DNA of 64,000 nucleotides. Source: Hyphomicrobiales bacterium. Its GTDB lineage: Bacteria > Pseudomonadota > Alphaproteobacteria > Rhizobiales > Rhizobiaceae. The stretch lies in the NCBI GenBank assembly GCA_900469345.1, contig UBWZ01000005.1:1-64000 (forward strand), given 5' to 3'. The translations under genes and the position numbers were made by a program. The notes below the pieces were generated by a model that worked only from the letters and a program-made list of their open reading frames with translations, had not been told where the DNA came from and did not search any database. This document shows, in pieces, positions 36,201 to 44,911 of this stretch; the stretch's first letter is position 1, and every line of letters begins with the position of its first letter.

Positions 36201-37320
36201 TAACGACGGCAGTTTCCAGTTCGCTCCATCGGCGAACGCGAATGGGACGTTCAGCTTTCAGTATGCCGTGGCAGACAATTTCGGCGGCCAGAGCGCTACC
36301 CAGACATTCACGATCGACCTTGCGGCCGTCAACGATGCGCCAACCGCTTCGGCGACCGGCAATTCCGTCAGCGGCAATGCCGACACCGTCATTACCGGGC
36401 ACCTCCCGACCGGATCGGATGTCGATGGCGACGCCCTGACCTATGCGCTGACCGGCAGCCTGACCGGTCTGACGCTGCAGTCCGACGGTACCTTCACCTA
36501 TATGCCGGCGACCGGCACAAGCGGAAACGTTGCGTTCCAGTATCACGCGGTGGATTCCACCGGCGCACAAAGCGCCGACCAGACCTTCACCATCTCGGTC
36601 GTCCCACCAGCCGGCCTCACCGTGACCGGAAACAACAGCGCCAACACGCTTTACGGTTCGGCGGGCGATGACGTCATCGACGGCGGCAAGGGTGGCGACC
36701 GCATGTACGGTTATGCCGGCAACGACACCTATTATGCGGACAGCTCGAGCGACAAGGTTTTCGAAGCGGTCGGCGGCGGCTACGACCGGGTCCTGACGAC
36801 GTCGTCCTTTACCCTTGCAAGCGGCGTGGAGGTGGAACTCCTGCGGGCCACGGGCACGTCGGCGGTCAGCCTGACCGGCAACGCGTTTGCGAACACGCTG
36901 ATCGGCAATGGCGCCGCCAACAAGCTGTCGGGCGGTGACGGTGCCGACAACCTCGATGGCGGCCTGGGCAAGGACGTGCTGACGGGCGGTACCGGACGCG
37001 ACAGCTTCTTCTTCACAACGACCCTTGGCGCCAGCAACGTCGACCAAATCAAGGACTTCAAGGTCGTGGACGACACGATCGTGCTCGACCGCGCCATCTT
37101 TACCGGGCTTGCAGCCGGTCAGCTGGACCAATCGAGCTTCGTCAAGGGGACCGTGGCGCTCGATGCGAACGACCACATCATCTACAACAGCTCTGCCGGG
37201 CAGCTGCTGTATGACGCGGATGGCGCCGGCGGAGAAGCAGCGGTGCTGTTTGCGACGCTGACAAAAAGCCTGCATATGGATTATCTCGATTTCGTCGTGC
37301 AGGACCATCCCCTGGCCTGA
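33211..37320 (+). CDS. AlgE-like secreted mannuronan C5-epimerase with RTX and Ig-like repeats
   Basis: A 1369-residue, probably type I-secreted enzyme. Residues 1-390 are a right-handed beta-helix close to the A-module of Azotobacter AlgE epimerases: FNVLDFGATADDLTDDSAAI, LTIDGNRANNTG, GFVADYVVGAVYRNN, and NDRHGFNV. The catalytic YGFDPHE reads YGVNPHE here (Tyr152, Asn155, His157), replacing a key Asp. RTX nonapeptide blocks follow (about 395-750), then four cadherin/Ig-like repeats of about 93 residues (about 761-1130, each starting near NDAPVAA...GN), and a final RTX block to the C-terminus. There is no N-terminal signal, as expected for type I export. The PrsDE-like system at 7.5-10.6 kb is the obvious exporter. 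A GAGG-like site precedes ATG 33211. Confidence 0.85.
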   Translation: MAIFNVLDFGATADDLTDDSAAIQAAIDAAFAAGGGTIYIPTGTFIISGNASNPSQGCVEVRTNCTLTGDGAGNTILKLADNYNERINGMIRTPVDESASHVTISNLTIDGNRANNTGHQAGIITGVKTNPEGLVHQDITISGVEVKNCTAYGVNPHEVTYDLTIENCVSHGNGTDGFVADYVVGAVYRNNIAYDNDRHGFNVQNSSSDIVLENNTAYDNGLGATGGAGITIQRSDIFPDGADTIPWVTNIQIIGGEYYGNSREGILIKLSDDVEVSGANVHDNMREGIKVEGATNTSIHDSEISNNSQEKFGSYDEVNIRLRLDDVVTPPRTYYSENTQVYDNDIHSDGTSRYGIREELTNSTADNPSGTVVHDNTVTGSVSGDVYVPPYGATEGNDYFYGTTSGDNFAGLGGNDTYVVNHTSDTVTEQVNAGTDTVIAKLNYTLTANVENLQLDGTAVRGTGNDLDNIIIGTSGHNELEGLGGNDLLDGRGGADTMQGGDGNDTYYVDDVLDVVIEKDHGGLGGIDTVFSTVNYTLSVEVEKLVLQGTGNLNGTGNSLANDMTGNDGDNVLDGLAGADTMRGGAGNDTYVVDHSGDVVIEAAGKGFDTVRSSLTYTLGSNVEKLVLTGTAQRDGNGNELNNTIVGNDGNNKLHGMAGDDRIEGGLGADQLYGDAGNDIFVLRKGEFGGDVIEDFTGNGTALGDRIEFNGFSANAVLVQIGTDTWQVQDGGYVETFRIKTPVGAAAFDASDYTFDHLPATNSAPVAATSGNTASGTEDTVISGVLPVGTDADGDAVSYSLVSPVSGLSLNANGSFTFTPSANFNGQVGFQYIVSDPSGATSDPQTFQITVSPVNDAPVAAATGNQATGNEDSVISGQIPLASDSDNDALHYTQVGSLAGLSLNDDGSFQFTPPANANGTFSFQYQVSDPSGATSTTKTFEITVAPGNDAPVAATTGNQASGTEDILVSGQVPAGSDVDNDVLHYVQVGTLAGLTLNNDGSFQFAPSANANGTFSFQYAVADNFGGQSATQTFTIDLAAVNDAPTASATGNSVSGNADTVITGHLPTGSDVDGDALTYALTGSLTGLTLQSDGTFTYMPATGTSGNVAFQYHAVDSTGAQSADQTFTISVVPPAGLTVTGNNSANTLYGSAGDDVIDGGKGGDRMYGYAGNDTYYADSSSDKVFEAVGGGYDRVLTTSSFTLASGVEVELLRATGTSAVSLTGNAFANTLIGNGAANKLSGGDGADNLDGGLGKDVLTGGTGRDSFFFTTTLGASNVDQIKDFKVVDDTIVLDRAIFTGLAAGQLDQSSFVKGTVALDANDHIIYNSSAGQLLYDADGAGGEAAVLFATLTKSLHMDYLDFVVQDHPLA

Positions 37321-37350
37321 CGTCCCGCGCCGCCTCTGGTAATCCCGAAC

Positions 37351-37383
37351 GATCCCGCAGCCTGCTGCGGGATCGTTTCGCTT
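37351..37383 (+). terminator. probable terminator of the alginate-type operon
   Basis: Perfect 10-base stem GATCCCGCAG / CTGCGGGATC (37351-37360 and 37365-37374) with a CCTG loop, followed by GTTTCGCTT. It begins 31 bases after the epimerase stop. The T-run is short, but the stem is very stable. Confidence 0.72.
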
Positions 37384-37579
37384 GTCGCACCAAACCGTTG
37401 CGCACGTCAGCCGACGCCTGCCGCGACCGCGGTTGCGGTATAGGGGTAAGTACCGCGACCCTCTCGCAATTCCTTAACTAAAAGTAATGTGAATCCTTAC
37501 ATTTAGCATGGCGGCTGGGAGACCGCGCCTGTATGGTTGGGATGCCCGATTCATCGGGGCCGACTTGTCCCAACGGTAG

Positions 37580-37864
37580 ATGGCACATGGCATAATGGTG
37601 AATTTCCTTCTCGAATTCGAAGACCTGGACCCCTCGCTCAGTGACGTCCAGGCTGCAGACTATGAGACGCTGGACGACGCCGCTGCAGATGTCGTGGTCG
37701 CCGTTCGCGATATCGTTGCCGATCATGTCCGCAACGGCAGGATCCTGACGCTGGCCTCCGTCGTCATCAAAGACGACAAGAGCGTCGCCCTGAAGGAGAT
37801 CAAGGTGTCCGACATCCTGACGCATCTCCTCCCCGCCACACAGCCGGTCGACCGGATTTCGTAA
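37580..37864 (+). CDS. small DUF6894-like protein
   Basis: A 94-residue acidic protein (or 89 residues from the second Met, MVNFLLEFEDLD at 37595). The layout of a short hydrophobic start, a central LDDAAADVVVAVRDIVADHVRNG helix and a VVIKDDKSVALKEI strand resembles the DUF6894 family common in rhizobia, whose role is unknown. It stands alone between the alginate-type operon terminator and the convergent P-type ATPase. Confidence 0.6.
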   Translation: MAHGIMVNFLLEFEDLDPSLSDVQAADYETLDDAAADVVVAVRDIVADHVRNGRILTLASVVIKDDKSVALKEIKVSDILTHLLPATQPVDRIS

Positions 37865-37985
37865 GAACCGAAGCCGCATTCGACGATGACAGGTCAGACG
37901 GGCAACATCCCCCTCGCCAGACCGCATTTTTTCCGTCCCCTTCGCCTTGCCGCCGCGGCTCTGATCTCCCGCCACCCGAGTGAGG

Positions 37986-39836
37986 CTAGCGTAGCGCCCG
38001 CAGCGCGTTGAGGATGACCGCGACGTCGATGATCTCCTGCAGGAGAGCGCCCTGAACGGGCGGCAGATAGCCAAAACTTGCAACCACCATAGCGCCGAAC
38101 GACAGTCCGAGCCCGGCCACGACGCTTTGGACGGCAATGGCGCGGCTGCGGCGCGCTACGGCCATCGCCTTCACCAGCGGCGCCAGCTCATCCACAAGCA
38201 GAACTACGCCGGCTGCTTCCGACGACGACGCCGTTCCATGCGCACCCATGGCGACGCCGACGTCGGCGGCCGCCAGCGCCGGGGCATCGTTGACACCGTC
38301 TCCGACCATCATCACCGGGCCGTTCGCCCGCTCCGAATGCACTGCAGCGACCTTGGCATCCGGAGAAAGGTCCGCGAGGACGAGGTCGAACCCCAGTTGC
38401 TTCCCGACCTTCGCGGCAATATCGGGGCGGTCACCGGAGGCGAGCACCAGGCGCTTGACCCCTGCCCCCCGCAGATCCGTCAGCATCCGCCGCGCATCGG
38501 GGCGGATCTGGTCCTGAAGCAGGATAATGCCGGCAAGCCTGTTGTCGATGCCCACGCTGACGCTCATGGCAGAGGGATCGATGCCTTGCAGCAGGTCGGC
38601 TGCATCATCCACCGCGCACGCCCTGCCGACGAAGGCATTGCCTCCGACAACGATGTCCTTTCCACTGACCATGCCCTTTATTCCGGTACCCGGGGTTTCC
38701 GCGACCGCCACGGGAGCGGAGAGATCCAATCCCTTTGCCTGGGCAGCCCTGATCAGCGCCGTCGCGACAACATGACCCGAGGCCTGATCGAGGCTTGCCG
38801 CAGCCGCCAGAACCTGCGATTCCGCGAAACCGGCTGTCGTCCTGATTTCGGCGATCGCCGCTTCGCCCCGTGTGACAGTCCCGGTCTTGTCCATGACGAC
38901 GGTGCGCACCCGCGACAGCGCTTCGAGAACGCCGCCTCCTTTGACCAGAACGCCCATGCGTGCGGTTCGCGACATGCCAGCAATCAAGGCCACCGGAACC
39001 GCGAGAATGAGCGGGCACGGCGTTGCGACAACCAGTACGGAGAGCACGCGGATCGCATCCTGCGTCATCCACCAGGTGCCACCCGCCATGATCAAGGTCA
39101 GGACCAGAAAGCCGATCGCGTAGCGATCGGCCATGCGCACCATAGGTGCCTTGCTTGACTGGGCGGCCGCGACAAGGCGCACGATGCCGGCATAGGTGCT
39201 TTCGGATGCGGGGCGGCTGGCAATCAGCTCGAATGCGACGCCGGCGGAGGCGGACCCGCTCAGAGCCTCCCTGCCCTTCAGGATCTTCTGGGGAAGGGAC
39301 TCACCCGTCAGCGCCGAGAGATCGAGAACGGCGACGTCGCTGGCGACCCGACCGTCGACAGGCAGCACGTCACCGCTGCGGATCAACAGCCGGTCTCCTG
39401 GCCTGATCTCGGCGATCGCAACCTCCTGCAGGACGTCGCCCGCATAGCGCATCGCGGTCTGGGCAACGCGGCCCATCAGCGCCGTCATCTCCCGCTTTGC
39501 CCGTCCCTGTGCAAAATCCTCGAGGACCTGGCCACCTGCGTACATCATAGCCACCACGTTGGCCGCCAGAGGCTCGCCGAAGGCGAGTGCCGCAGACATC
39601 GACAGGGCCGCCACGATGTCGAGGCCGACATCGCCCCGGCGCAGCAAAACGGCAATTTCGACAAGGAGGCCGAGGAGGACAGGAAGCGTCGCCATCGACC
39701 AAGCCCAGCGCGCCTCGGCGGCCAGGCCCCATGCACTCAGCAGGCCACCGGCCACGATGCCGCTTGCAGCAAAGGCAATCAGGATGGTGGACTGGTGCCG
39801 GCGGACATAATCACCAGGGTTGAACGGTTTCATCAT
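37986..39836 (-). CDS. heavy-metal-translocating P1B-type ATPase without metal-binding domain
   Basis: Inner-membrane metal exporter, 616 residues from ATG 39836 or 39833 (MMKPFNPGDYV), chosen because GAGGGAG lies just upstream. The membrane metal-site motif is ATPCPLILAVP (TPC, not CPC), typical of less studied P1B subgroups. The phosphorylation site is VVMDKTGTVTRG, the actuator loop LTGESLPQ, and the hinge GDGVNDAPALAAADVGVAMG. There is no N-terminal His/Cys-rich or HMA domain, and the C-terminus ends soon after the last membrane segment. Specificity cannot be read from the motif alone. It is transcribed divergently from the Mg2+-type ATPase with 185 bases between them, so the two may share regulation. 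Confidence 0.87.
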   Translation of the reverse strand: MMKPFNPGDYVRRHQSTILIAFAASGIVAGGLLSAWGLAAEARWAWSMATLPVLLGLLVEIAVLLRRGDVGLDIVAALSMSAALAFGEPLAANVVAMMYAGGQVLEDFAQGRAKREMTALMGRVAQTAMRYAGDVLQEVAIAEIRPGDRLLIRSGDVLPVDGRVASDVAVLDLSALTGESLPQKILKGREALSGSASAGVAFELIASRPASESTYAGIVRLVAAAQSSKAPMVRMADRYAIGFLVLTLIMAGGTWWMTQDAIRVLSVLVVATPCPLILAVPVALIAGMSRTARMGVLVKGGGVLEALSRVRTVVMDKTGTVTRGEAAIAEIRTTAGFAESQVLAAAASLDQASGHVVATALIRAAQAKGLDLSAPVAVAETPGTGIKGMVSGKDIVVGGNAFVGRACAVDDAADLLQGIDPSAMSVSVGIDNRLAGIILLQDQIRPDARRMLTDLRGAGVKRLVLASGDRPDIAAKVGKQLGFDLVLADLSPDAKVAAVHSERANGPVMMVGDGVNDAPALAAADVGVAMGAHGTASSSEAAGVVLLVDELAPLVKAMAVARRSRAIAVQSVVAGLGLSFGAMVVASFGYLPPVQGALLQEIIDVAVILNALRALR

Positions 39837-40021
39837 GCTCCCTCGCCTCGCTACCCGGGCCAAGCCGCACTATGCGCCAGAGATGGCACGGTCGCAGCAC
39901 GAAATCTGATAATATGTCGCATGCCGGAGCCGGCCGCATCGATGTAATCGAGGTCGGTTGCTGGTACCACTGACCCGGGATGCAGGGACTTCTTGGCAGA
40001 CGCCAGGCAAGGATGATGTTC

Positions 40022-42577
40022 ATGACAGCCGATACCGCCGAGACCCACGCAACGCCGCCTGCAGCGTTCTGGACGTGGAGCGTCGAAGCCCTGTGCGCCG
40101 CGCTCGGCTGCGGGACGGATGGGCTGACGAGCGGGGAGGCCAGCCGGCGTCTCGCGGCCTATGGCGCAAACAGCGATGCCGAAGCAAAGAGCGACGGCAT
40201 GGCAGGCGCAATCCTGCGCCGCCTGCTCGAGCCGCTTTCCCTGATCCTGCTTGTCGCCGGCATCGTGTCTCTAGCTACCGGCGATCTGGCGGGCGGCATC
40301 ATCATTGTTGCCATCCTGATGCTGTCGATCGGGCTGGACACGCTTCAGGAGGGGCACGCCGTCAAGGCGGCCGAGGTTCTTCGACGCTCCGTCGCGCTCA
40401 AGGCAGAGGTCAAACGGGATGGCGGGTTCGTTGCCGTCGATGTCGGCACCGTCGTGCCCGGTGACGTCATCCGGGTGCGGGCGGGCGACATCATCGCGGC
40501 CGACTGCCTGCTTCTCGAGAGCACCGCCTTCACCGCCACCGAAGCGGCTCTGACGGGCGAACCCTTTCCGGTGGAGAAACGACAGGGAACCGTCGCCGCG
40601 ACGACCGCCGGCCAGGCGTCCAACGCGCTCTTTCGTGGATCGGTGGCGCAGACAGGCGAGGCCATCGCGCTCGTGGTGGGGACGGGAAAGAGGACCGTCT
40701 TCGGGGCCGCGGCCGCGGCGCTGGCGCAAGACCAGACGCCATCCCCGTTTCAGCGGGACCTGCGGCAGTACGGACTGGTCGTTGCCCGGCTGACGCTTGG
40801 ACTTGTGGTCATCGTGCTTGCCTTCCGGGTCCTGCTGGGCCAGCCGCTTCTCGATTCGCTTTTGTTTTCCGTGGCGCTGGCGGTCGGGCTCACACCCGAG
40901 CTGCTGCCGATGATCACCACCGTGACACTGTCGCGCGGAGCGCTTCGCATGGCCAAGCGACGGGTGATCGTCAAACGCCTCGCCTCCATCCATGACCTCG
41001 GCGCCATGTCGGTCCTGTGCACGGACAAGACCGGCACCCTCACCTCTGCCGACATCACGCTTTCCGAGAGCCTTGATCCCGCAGGCAGACAGGACATGCG
41101 CCCGGCCCAGCTCGGCGCAATCGCAGCCGCGCTCGGCGGCGACCGCGGCGCACTGGACGCCGCGCTGACGCAGGCGGCCCCGGAGGCCGCCAACGGGTGG
41201 GTGCTGTCCGGACGGCACGCCTTCGACTTTACGCGGCGGCTCGGCTCCGTGCTCGTGACCGGCCCGGAAGCGCCGCTGCTGATCGTCAAGGGCGCTCCCG
41301 AGGCGGTGCTGGCGCTCTGCAGTGCGCAGCGGATCGGCGCCTCGACCGAGGATATGGGCGATAGCGTCCGGGCGGCAGCTCTCGATCGGGTCGGCGCGCT
41401 GGCGCGGGACGGCCTACGCGCCATCGCCATCGCCTCCAGGCCGTGGCAGGAGGAGGTACGCGGCATCGGAGCCGCAGACGAGAGCGGCCTCATCCTGGAA
41501 GGGTTCTGTGCCTTTGCCGACCCGCCCAAGCCGACGGCCGCCGCAGCGATCGCCCGTCTGGCGGCCGCCGGCATCCGGCTGAAAATCCTGTCCGGCGACG
41601 ATCCCGTCGTCGTCAGGCGGCTGGCGGGACTGGTGGGCCTCAACGCGGACACGGTGCTGTCCGGCGCCGAGATCGCCACCATGAGCGATGATGCGCTCAT
41701 CGTCCAGGTTCAGTCCGTCGACGCTTTCGGACGGCTGGCGCCCGATCAGAAGTCGCAGATCGTCCGGGCGCTGCAAGCCAAGGGCAGCGTTGTCGGCTTC
41801 CTCGGCGATGGCATCAACGACGCTCCGGGGCTGAAGGCCGCCGATATCGGGCTTTCCGTCGATGGCGCCACCGGCGTCGCGCAGGCGGCGGCCGACATGA
41901 TCCTCCTGTCTTCCGATCTGGAAGTGGTCGCCGATGGCGTCGAGGAAGGACGCCGGACCTTTGCGAACATCCTGAAATATGTGCGCATGGGAGCGAGCTC
42001 GAACTTCGGCAACATGCTTTCGATGGCGGTCGCATCGCTGGTGCTGCCCTTCCTGCCGATGCTTCCGACGCAGATCCTGCTCAACAATCTGCTCTACGAT
42101 CTCTCCGAGATCGGCATTCCGTTCGACGGCGTGCGGGCGGATGCGACCGCCCGGCCGCAGATCTGGGACATGGCCGGCCTGCTGCGGTTTGCCGCCGTGA
42201 TGGGGCCCCTGTCATCGCTATTTGATTTCCTGACATTCGGCCTGCTTACGCTGGTGTTCAGCGCAACGCCCGACGAGTTTCGGACGATCTGGTTTCTGGA
42301 ATCCATGGCGACGCAGATCCTCGTCATCTTCATCATCCGGACCAATGGCCGGCCCTGGAGCGACCTGCCCCGACCGGCGCTCGTCGGATCGTCTCTGGCG
42401 GCGCTGCTGGCCGCCATGATCGTGCCTTTCACGCCGCTCGGCACATGGTTCGGCTTCGTCGCGCCCCCGGCCATCGTCGTCGCCAGCACCGGATGCCTGG
42501 TCGTCCTCTACCTGACCGCTGCAGAACTTCTGAAACCGCTGGCGATCGCCAGGATCAGGACTCGTTCCCGAAATTAG
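40022..42577 (+). CDS. mgtA: Mg2+-transporting P-type ATPase (MgtA/MgtB type)
   Basis: P3B-type ATPase of about 851 residues. The family stretch VGLTPELLPMITTVTLSRGA, the following MAKRRVIVKRLASIHDLGAM and the phosphorylation site LCTDKTGTLT (Asp335) are diagnostic of MgtA-like Mg2+ importers, with the actuator LTGEPFPVEK and hinge GDGINDAPGLKAADIG. N-terminal cation-ATPase domain and about ten membrane segments are present. The start is placed at ATG 40022, about 9 bases after AAGG. ATGs at 40013 and 40016 are alternatives. It is divergent from the metal ATPase. The following small genes may be transcribed with it, though 286 non-coding bases intervene. Confidence 0.88.
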   Translation: MTADTAETHATPPAAFWTWSVEALCAALGCGTDGLTSGEASRRLAAYGANSDAEAKSDGMAGAILRRLLEPLSLILLVAGIVSLATGDLAGGIIIVAILMLSIGLDTLQEGHAVKAAEVLRRSVALKAEVKRDGGFVAVDVGTVVPGDVIRVRAGDIIAADCLLLESTAFTATEAALTGEPFPVEKRQGTVAATTAGQASNALFRGSVAQTGEAIALVVGTGKRTVFGAAAAALAQDQTPSPFQRDLRQYGLVVARLTLGLVVIVLAFRVLLGQPLLDSLLFSVALAVGLTPELLPMITTVTLSRGALRMAKRRVIVKRLASIHDLGAMSVLCTDKTGTLTSADITLSESLDPAGRQDMRPAQLGAIAAALGGDRGALDAALTQAAPEAANGWVLSGRHAFDFTRRLGSVLVTGPEAPLLIVKGAPEAVLALCSAQRIGASTEDMGDSVRAAALDRVGALARDGLRAIAIASRPWQEEVRGIGAADESGLILEGFCAFADPPKPTAAAAIARLAAAGIRLKILSGDDPVVVRRLAGLVGLNADTVLSGAEIATMSDDALIVQVQSVDAFGRLAPDQKSQIVRALQAKGSVVGFLGDGINDAPGLKAADIGLSVDGATGVAQAAADMILLSSDLEVVADGVEEGRRTFANILKYVRMGASSNFGNMLSMAVASLVLPFLPMLPTQILLNNLLYDLSEIGIPFDGVRADATARPQIWDMAGLLRFAAVMGPLSSLFDFLTFGLLTLVFSATPDEFRTIWFLESMATQILVIFIIRTNGRPWSDLPRPALVGSSLAALLAAMIVPFTPLGTWFGFVAPPAIVVASTGCLVVLYLTAAELLKPLAIARIRTRSRN

Positions 42578-42863
42578 ACGCCGACCAGTTGCCTCTGGTG
42601 CTGGCTGAACCGATCATGCTCCGTCAGCGTGGGTTGGAGATTACCGGCCCGCAGCTCGATCTGCCGCCATCGCAAACGGCCCGGCCGACAGGGCGTTGTA
42701 CGCAATCGCGCTTGGGGAGTGTCCCAACGATCATTTCTCACGTAGATTGCAGCCAAATTCTTGGTCGCCCCTTACTTCCTGCAAATAGATACCCATCTGA
42801 TGAGTGCGGGTGCTGGCAGATGGCCAAGATCTGTCTCCCAGCCCTCCAGCACACCGGTGTCCC

Positions 42864-43127
42864 ATGGCCCTGCAGTTCCCCAACGCAAGCCGCAGCTTTG
42901 ACGAGCAGAGGAAAACCGTTCGCTTCCAAGGCTATGACGGCATGTTCGAAATCCGGTTTCTCGTCGAGGCCGACGCGCTGATCCGGACGGCAGACCGGTC
43001 AGCGGTTGAACCCGACTATCTGAATGCGTTCGACTCCCAGCGCTCCGTCATCCAGAAGGCGGCCGTCAAGGTCTACGAGCGGAACCGCCGATCGAGCTAC
43101 ACCCTCACCGCAGACGACCTCCGCTGA
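42864..43127 (+). CDS. DUF1488 family protein
   Basis: An 87-residue protein beginning MALQFPNASRSFDEQRKTV, followed by FQGYDGMFEIRFLVEADAL. This is the characteristic start of DUF1488 proteins, small cytoplasmic proteins of unknown role common in alphaproteobacteria. ATG 42864 is used; the frame is open to 42804, but family members begin at MALxFPN. The 286 bases before it (42578-42863) show no gene or clear promoter. Two small genes follow on the same strand, with gaps of 44 and 18 bases. Confidence 0.75.
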   Translation: MALQFPNASRSFDEQRKTVRFQGYDGMFEIRFLVEADALIRTADRSAVEPDYLNAFDSQRSVIQKAAVKVYERNRRSSYTLTADDLR

Positions 43128-43171
43128 AGCTGCCGATCAAGGCTGCATCCGCCAACAAGCAGGACCGTTAG

Positions 43172-43363
43172 ATGATCAGATTTGAACCCGCAAAGCCCAT
43201 CGCCGAAGAACCAAAGGCCGCGGCCGCAAAGCCCGCAGCAGCGACAAAGCCCGCAGTGGCTGCCGCGGCAAATTCCGAGGAAGCCAATCCATCGGCTGAC
43301 GCTGCTAAGCCCAAGAAGGCGGTTGCGCAGGAAAAACTTCCCTTTCCGGCCGGGAAATCTTAG
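43172..43363 (+). CDS. small Ala/Pro/Lys-rich protein
   Basis: A 63-residue low-complexity protein (MIRFEPAKPIAEEPKAAAAK...) rich in alanine, lysine and proline, resembling disordered linkers or histone-H1-like tails. No domain is recognisable. It lies 44 bases after the DUF1488 gene and 18 bases before the next, with the same direction, which supports its being translated as part of a small unit. Its reality rests on context and codon use only. Confidence 0.5.
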   Translation: MIRFEPAKPIAEEPKAAAAKPAAATKPAVAAAANSEEANPSADAAKPKKAVAQEKLPFPAGKS

Positions 43364-43381
43364 GTCGCAGGAGCATCACCC

Positions 43382-43936
43382 ATGAATCCGCTTATTGATG
43401 GTCAAGTCGTCAACATCACCGATGGTCAGTCGACCGGTGAGGACAGCGCAAGACGGCGCCAGGGCGATGCGTCATCGCAGAGCCTGAAACAGCGGATATC
43501 GCTTACGGTGCAGACCGCGCGGGCCGAACGGGATAGCGAAGTCCAGAAGGCGGCAGACCGGGCCAACCGGGAGCGGCAGGAACTGGAGCGTAAGGCAAAA
43601 AGAGCGCTGCTTCGGCTGCTGAGCGACGATAGTCTGAACGTCGTCATCGGCCGACATGCCAAGCTTGGCGAGGTCTGTATCGGATCGATCAAGGTCGACA
43701 AGCACGGTATCGAACTGCTGAGAAGCGGCGGCGCCGGTGCAGCTCATTCGGTTGGCGAAATGCTCGACATCAAGTTCGAGGGCAATATTCAGCTGGCCGG
43801 CAAGCAATTGAAATCACCCGAGATCCTGGCCCGCATGCAAGAACTGCAGGCGCAGGGTGTGGTGCTGACCAGCATGATCGATGCTTCGTCCCAAGCGGTC
43901 TTTATCACGTTCGACTACGCAAAGGCGCTTGCCTGA
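43382..43936 (+). CDS. uncharacterised cytoplasmic protein with N-terminal coiled coil
   Basis: A 184-residue soluble protein that I cannot assign. Residues 30-75 are highly charged and probably a coiled coil (ARAERDSEVQKAADRANRE then RQELERKAKRALLRLL). The remainder (about 80-184) looks like a compact alpha/beta domain with IGRHAKLGEVCIGSIKVDKHG and VLTSMIDASSQAVFITFDYA. No signal peptide or membrane segment is present. AGGAGCATCACCC precedes the start, giving a good ribosome site. It ends a run of three small genes after the Mg2+ ATPase. Confidence 0.65.
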   Translation: MNPLIDGQVVNITDGQSTGEDSARRRQGDASSQSLKQRISLTVQTARAERDSEVQKAADRANRERQELERKAKRALLRLLSDDSLNVVIGRHAKLGEVCIGSIKVDKHGIELLRSGGAGAAHSVGEMLDIKFEGNIQLAGKQLKSPEILARMQELQAQGVVLTSMIDASSQAVFITFDYAKALA

Positions 43937-44143
43937 CCCGTCCGGTTACGGCAAGCCCGCTTGCCGCCTACCATCTGTTCCAAGGTCGGCGGCCTAGCCT
44001 TGCGCTCCCACGCGACATGCGCACGCCCATATCACTTGAGCCCCCGACAGAAGCTGTGCCGAGGTTTCCGATCTCCACGTCGAGATCTTTCACCCGGCAA
44101 GCCGCAGGGAGCAGGATCGCATGATTTATAAGCCGGAAAAAAG

Positions 44144-44911
44144 CTAAGGTCGAAGGCCAAAGCCGGAGGTGGAAAGACCGTGGACGCTGTGGAGGGGCTT
44201 CAGGTGGGGAATTTCAGGCGTGGCGTCATCCGGGTCGTGCGGCGCCGACTTCTGAATCTGCGCCAGGAGAGCAGCCTGGGTGCGGTTGGCTGCGCCTAAT
44301 TTGCGCATTATCTGCCTGACATGCACCTTGACGGTCGCCTCCTGCATGTTGAGCTCCCGCGCTATGTGCTTGTTCGACCTTCCGAACCGGAGGCGTTCCA
44401 GAACTTCGGTCTGTCTTTGCGTCAGCGGCGCGGAATCGTCTGCACCCCTGTACCGCGCGGTTCCATGACCGTGAGCCGAAAGGCTCATCAAGAGGGCCTC
44501 ACGCGGAAAATAGGTCCCGCCGTTCATGATAAAACTGAGCGCCTGCTTGACGATGTCCAACGGCAGGGCCGCCGGCAGAAACGCCTGGAACCCCAGCCCT
44601 GCGGCCATCACGGCGTCATCGGGATCGTGCCGGTCGGAGATGACCGCACAGGGTGCGCGGGAAGAAGACTTGGCCGTCAGCAGCAGCTCATGCTGCTCGG
44701 GCTCCGATAGCGCTGCCCCTCCGGTGTTGATCAGAACAAGGCGCACGTCCTGTTGAGCCACATCCGGCATCTCCTTCGGAGCAAAGCATAAAAGCTTCAT
44801 TTCCAGTGATGTCGCCCAGAGCTCAAGCGCCGAAAAGAGACATGCTCGTCGCATAGCAAGTTCGTCGATCAGCACGATCAACCCGAATTTCTTATTCTGC
44901 TTCGTGTCCAT
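44144..44911 (-). CDS. LuxR-type regulator with receiver-like N-terminal domain
   Basis: A 255-residue regulator. The N-terminal 130 residues resemble a receiver fold (LIVLIDELAMRRACLFSALE, LVLINTGG, CAVISDRHDPDDAVMAAGLGFQAFLP), but the usual acidic phosphorylation pocket is not obvious. The C-terminus is a LuxR helix-turn-helix (about 170-230): LTQRQTEVLERLRFGRSNKH, IARELNMQEATVKVHVRQIM and RKLGAANRTQA. ATG 44911 (MDTKQNKKFG) has GGGAGG 7 bases upstream. The frame is open to 44977. The N-terminal domain is clearly related to the protein at 45770-46300. Such regulators often control polysaccharide or secretion genes, but the target here is unknown. Confidence 0.85.
   Translation of the reverse strand: MDTKQNKKFGLIVLIDELAMRRACLFSALELWATSLEMKLLCFAPKEMPDVAQQDVRLVLINTGGAALSEPEQHELLLTAKSSSRAPCAVISDRHDPDDAVMAAGLGFQAFLPAALPLDIVKQALSFIMNGGTYFPREALLMSLSAHGHGTARYRGADDSAPLTQRQTEVLERLRFGRSNKHIARELNMQEATVKVHVRQIMRKLGAANRTQAALLAQIQKSAPHDPDDATPEIPHLKPLHSVHGLSTSGFGLRP

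Noticed and set aside
43950..43965. GGCAAGC/GCTTGCC hairpin after the small-gene run
   Set aside because: A 7-base stem with a 2-base loop and no T-run is too weak to call a terminator.
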